From Flagellimonas amphidinii (GTDB taxonomy: Bacteria; Bacteroidota; Bacteroidia; Flavobacteriales; Flavobacteriaceae), in assembly GCF_013090115.1 (NCBI RefSeq), contig NZ_JABFNN010000031.1, forward strand, positions 124,001 to 188,000: a stretch of DNA of 64,000 nucleotides, given 5' to 3'. The first letter of the stretch is position 1. Each line of letters opens with the position of its first letter. This document shows positions 61,476 through 64,000 of the stretch, piece after piece. Below the pieces are notes generated by a model. That model did no database searches. It worked only from the letters and a program-made list of their open reading frames with translations, and was not told the origin of the DNA. The position numbers were made by a program, and so were the translations under genes.

Positions 61476-63890
61476 ATGATACGAAACTACCTAAAGACCG
61501 CTTGGCGGAACCTTAAAAGAAACAAAGGCTACTCAGCCATCAATATCGGTGGATTGGCCTTGGGCATGGCCGTTGTCATCATGATCGGGCTATGGGTCTT
61601 GGACGAATTTACCTTCAATACCTATCACAAGAACCACGATAGGATCGCACAGATCTATAACAGGGGCGAGAATCTGGATACAGGCGAAATCGGCACGTTC
61701 AATTCCACCCTATATACTATGGGGAGCGTTATCAAGGAAAATTACAAAGATTATTTCGAGCACGTCTTAAGGGCCACTTGGACGGGCGATTATGTGCTGA
61801 CCGATTCAGGGGAAAACCATACCCGGACCGGACAATTTATCGAAAGTGGGGCGTTGGATATGCTTTCCTTGAACATGCTGCAAGGTTCCCGTGCCAGTCT
61901 GGAGGAATTGAATGCCATAGTACTGTCCCAATCCACTGCTTTGGCCATTTTTGGTGAGGAAAACCCCATCGGTAAACCCATAAAGATCAACAATGAAATG
62001 GATGCCGTCGTCAAAGGGGTTTACGAAGACCTGCCCCAAAACAATAGTTTCGGGTTCGTAAAGTTCTTCGCCAATTGGAAGTTGGTAGAGGCCAATGAAC
62101 CTGAACGTTTCGAACGGATCAAAACCGTTTGGGACGACTGGTCTTTTCAGCTCTATGTACAATTGAAACCAGGAATCGACTTCGCAACGGCCGATGCCGC
62201 ATTACGAAATCTTTATACGCAATACGGTCCTTCGCAAGAGCTCGAAGTTTTTGGGAGGAGAAACCTGCATCCGTTTGCCTATCCGATGGACAAATGGCGC
62301 TTGTATTCCGAGTTCGACGCACAGGGAAACCCTACCAAGGGCCGTATCACTTTTGTGTGGTTGTTTATCGCCATCGGCATATTCGTACTGTTCCTGGCCT
62401 GTATCAATTTTATGAACCTGAGCACGGCCCGTTCCGAAAAACGGTCGAAGGAAGTGGGCATCCGCAAGACCGTGGGGTCGAAAAAGAAACAACTGGTCAT
62501 CCAATTTTTGACCGAATCGCTACTGATCTCCGGTATCGCCCTTCTTCTCGCTTTGCTACTGGTATTACTTTCCCTTCCGTGGTTCAACGAACTGGCAGGG
62601 AAGGAAATGAACATTCCTTGGGGCAACCCCGTTTTCTGGGCCTCCCTACTATCTTTTACAGTATTGACCGGCATATTGGCGGGCAGTTATCCCGCCTTGT
62701 ACCTGTCCTCGTTCAGTCCTGTCAAAGTCCTAAAGGGTACCTTTAAGGCAGGGCCGTACTCCGCGATTCCCAGAAAAGTGCTGGTCGTCTTCCAGTTCGC
62801 GGTTTCCATCATGCTGGCCGTGGGAACGGTCATCGTTTTTAATCAGATTGAATTTACAAAAGATAGGCCTTTGGGCTATGATCAGGACAACCTGATTTCC
62901 ATACAGATGAACAATCCCGTGTATGACGGCAAATACGACCTGTTGCGCAACGAGCTGAAAAAAACAGGGGTCGTGGAAGACATGGCGCAATCGTCCTCCC
63001 CATTGATCGGCGTTTACAGCAATGGTGGCGGTGGACTTAGTTGGCAGGGAAAGAACCCTGAGTTCAGGCCCGATTTCGGTATCCTTAGGGTCACCCACGA
63101 TTATGGAAAAACGGTAGGATGGCAATTTTTGGAAGGAAGGGATTTTTCCAGGGATCATGCCTCCGATTCCTTGGCCATCATCATCAACGAGACCGCCGTA
63201 AAATATATGGGGTTGGAAAACCCCGTAGGCACCTTTATTTCCTTTGGCGGCCCGCAACGGGCCAAAATCATCGGGGTGACCAAGGATATGGTCATGCAAT
63301 CGCCCTACGAGCCGGTCAAGCAGGCACTCTTCTTTATCGATTACGAAAATGTGGGTTACATCAATATCAAGATCAGGCCCGACGCGAGCGCGGGAAATGC
63401 CATTTCCAAAATCGAGGATGTGTTTGACAAAGTGGTACCCTCGGCTAGCTTCGACTACAAATTTATCGACCAGGAGTTCGACCGAAAGTTCCAATCCGAA
63501 CAACGACTGGGCAACCTGGCCGGCGTTTTTACCCTTTTGGCCATTCTTATCAGTTGCCTGGGCCTTTTCGGCCTTGCATCGTTCGTAGCCGAACAGCGTA
63601 CCAAGGAGATAGGGGTGCGAAAAGTATTGGGTGCCTCGGTACTGAACTTATGGAAAATGCTATCCAAGGATTTTGTGTTGTTGGTATTGATTTCGGGTTT
63701 CGTTGCGATCCCGATTGTCTACCACTTTATGTCGAGATGGTTGCAGAACTACGAATACCGAATGGAAATTCCGTGGTGGGTCTTTGCCTTGGCCGTGATC
63801 GGGGCCTTGTTAGTCACATTGCTTACGGTAAGCTATCAGTCGATTTGGGCGGCCAGCGTAAACCCTGTAAAAAGTTTGCGGACGGAGTAA
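61476..63890 (+). CDS. MacB/FtsX-type ABC permease 4 (higher GC)
   Basis: 804 residues, same plan as its neighbours: MIRNYLKTAWRNLKRNKGYS at the start, SKEVGIRKTVGSKKKQLVIQFL and TKEIGVRKVLGASVLNLWKML motifs, C-terminus SVNPVKSLRTE. The DNA is richer in G+C, with more C-ending codons: sampled 60-base lines give 45-53%, against 38% for a sample from permease 1. This hints at acquisition from a higher-GC relative or replacement by recombination. It is followed 59 bases later by another ATPase gene. Confidence 0.92.
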   Translation: MIRNYLKTAWRNLKRNKGYSAINIGGLALGMAVVIMIGLWVLDEFTFNTYHKNHDRIAQIYNRGENLDTGEIGTFNSTLYTMGSVIKENYKDYFEHVLRATWTGDYVLTDSGENHTRTGQFIESGALDMLSLNMLQGSRASLEELNAIVLSQSTALAIFGEENPIGKPIKINNEMDAVVKGVYEDLPQNNSFGFVKFFANWKLVEANEPERFERIKTVWDDWSFQLYVQLKPGIDFATADAALRNLYTQYGPSQELEVFGRRNLHPFAYPMDKWRLYSEFDAQGNPTKGRITFVWLFIAIGIFVLFLACINFMNLSTARSEKRSKEVGIRKTVGSKKKQLVIQFLTESLLISGIALLLALLLVLLSLPWFNELAGKEMNIPWGNPVFWASLLSFTVLTGILAGSYPALYLSSFSPVKVLKGTFKAGPYSAIPRKVLVVFQFAVSIMLAVGTVIVFNQIEFTKDRPLGYDQDNLISIQMNNPVYDGKYDLLRNELKKTGVVEDMAQSSSPLIGVYSNGGGGLSWQGKNPEFRPDFGILRVTHDYGKTVGWQFLEGRDFSRDHASDSLAIIINETAVKYMGLENPVGTFISFGGPQRAKIIGVTKDMVMQSPYEPVKQALFFIDYENVGYINIKIRPDASAGNAISKIEDVFDKVVPSASFDYKFIDQEFDRKFQSEQRLGNLAGVFTLLAILISCLGLFGLASFVAEQRTKEIGVRKVLGASVLNLWKMLSKDFVLLVLISGFVAIPIVYHFMSRWLQNYEYRMEIPWWVFALAVIGALLVTLLTVSYQSIWAASVNPVKSLRTE

Positions 63891-63949
63891 GCTTCAGTTT
63901 AATTTTAAGAATTTTTTTTTTTAATACAGATTACTAAATACTATAAAGA

Positions 63950-64000
63950 ATGCTACTAGAACTAAAGAACATCTTTAAATGGGTACAGCAGGGCGGCCAA
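63950..64000 (+). CDS. ABC transporter ATPase, 5' end (truncated by window edge)
   Basis: Seventeen codons from ATG 63950 read MLLELKNIFKWVQQGGQ, matching the start of MacB/LolD-type ATPases that follow permease runs in Flavobacteriaceae. The gene continues beyond the window. A second ATPase would suggest that the permease array is served by more than one motor. Confidence 0.6.
   Translation, partial: MLLELKNIFKWVQQGGQ

Noticed and set aside
62129..62746. A long second frame (205 codons) inside permease 4
   Set aside because: It is a by-product of the higher GC content of the gene; it has no family features, and the permease frame is fully supported.

Overview
The window is chromosomal DNA from a member of the Bacteroidota, most likely a marine Flavobacteriaceae. 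The support is a type IX secretion (T9SS) type B sorting domain on a 4125-residue protein with SprB-like repeats, DUF4270 and DUF4907 proteins, lipoproteins whose lipidated Cys is followed by Asp/Glu/Ser, several LytTR two-component systems, promoters fitting TTG/TAnnTTTG, and no clear Shine-Dalgarno sequences. Most of the window looks about 38-42% GC. I saw no tRNA, rRNA, CRISPR array, phage or complete insertion sequence.

Region 1 (1-12.4 kb, + strand) is a hydrolase island: an S41 peptidase, a membrane-anchored amidohydrolase, four beta-lactamase-fold (S12-type) serine hydrolases, a ClbS/DfsB-type gene broken by a TAG codon, an NTF2-like secreted protein, a small beta-barrel protein and a membrane LytTR regulator. 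The 3' end of a fifth serine hydrolase survives as a relic at 1694-1783. Region 2 (12.4-30.4 kb) holds a candidate non-coding RNA, the giant IgGFc-binding/SprB-repeat T9SS protein, a beta-propeller lipoprotein, a secreted protein, and a TPR histidine kinase with a LuxR-type regulator.

Region 3 (30.4-35.1 kb) is the most interesting. It encodes a single-domain receiver, an H-NOX nitric-oxide sensor, a soluble PAS histidine kinase, a lone Hpt protein and a LytTR output regulator, which together look like a split four-step phosphorelay. Two tandem 21-bp-period LytTR-like operators lie in front of the receiver gene and in front of a candidate ~100-nt small RNA. The RNA's terminator hairpin is duplicated downstream of a STAS-domain gene.

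Region 4 (35.1-44.6 kb) has a DUF4270/outer-membrane-protein pair, a Kelch lipoprotein, a DUF4907 protein, and two paralogous LytS-type kinase/LytTR pairs that flank a secreted intradiol dioxygenase and a pirin-like protein. Region 5 (44.7-47.3 kb, - strand) is nucleoside salvage: upp, deoD, deoC and a TerB-like protein. Region 6 (47.4-64 kb) is an NtrY/NtrC-type pair divergent from a TolC-HlyD-ABC-permease efflux operon. That operon has a canonical sigma-54 promoter, two 20-bp upstream repeats likely bound by the NtrC-type regulator, four successive ~800-residue MacB/FtsX permeases, and the start of another ATPase at the window edge.
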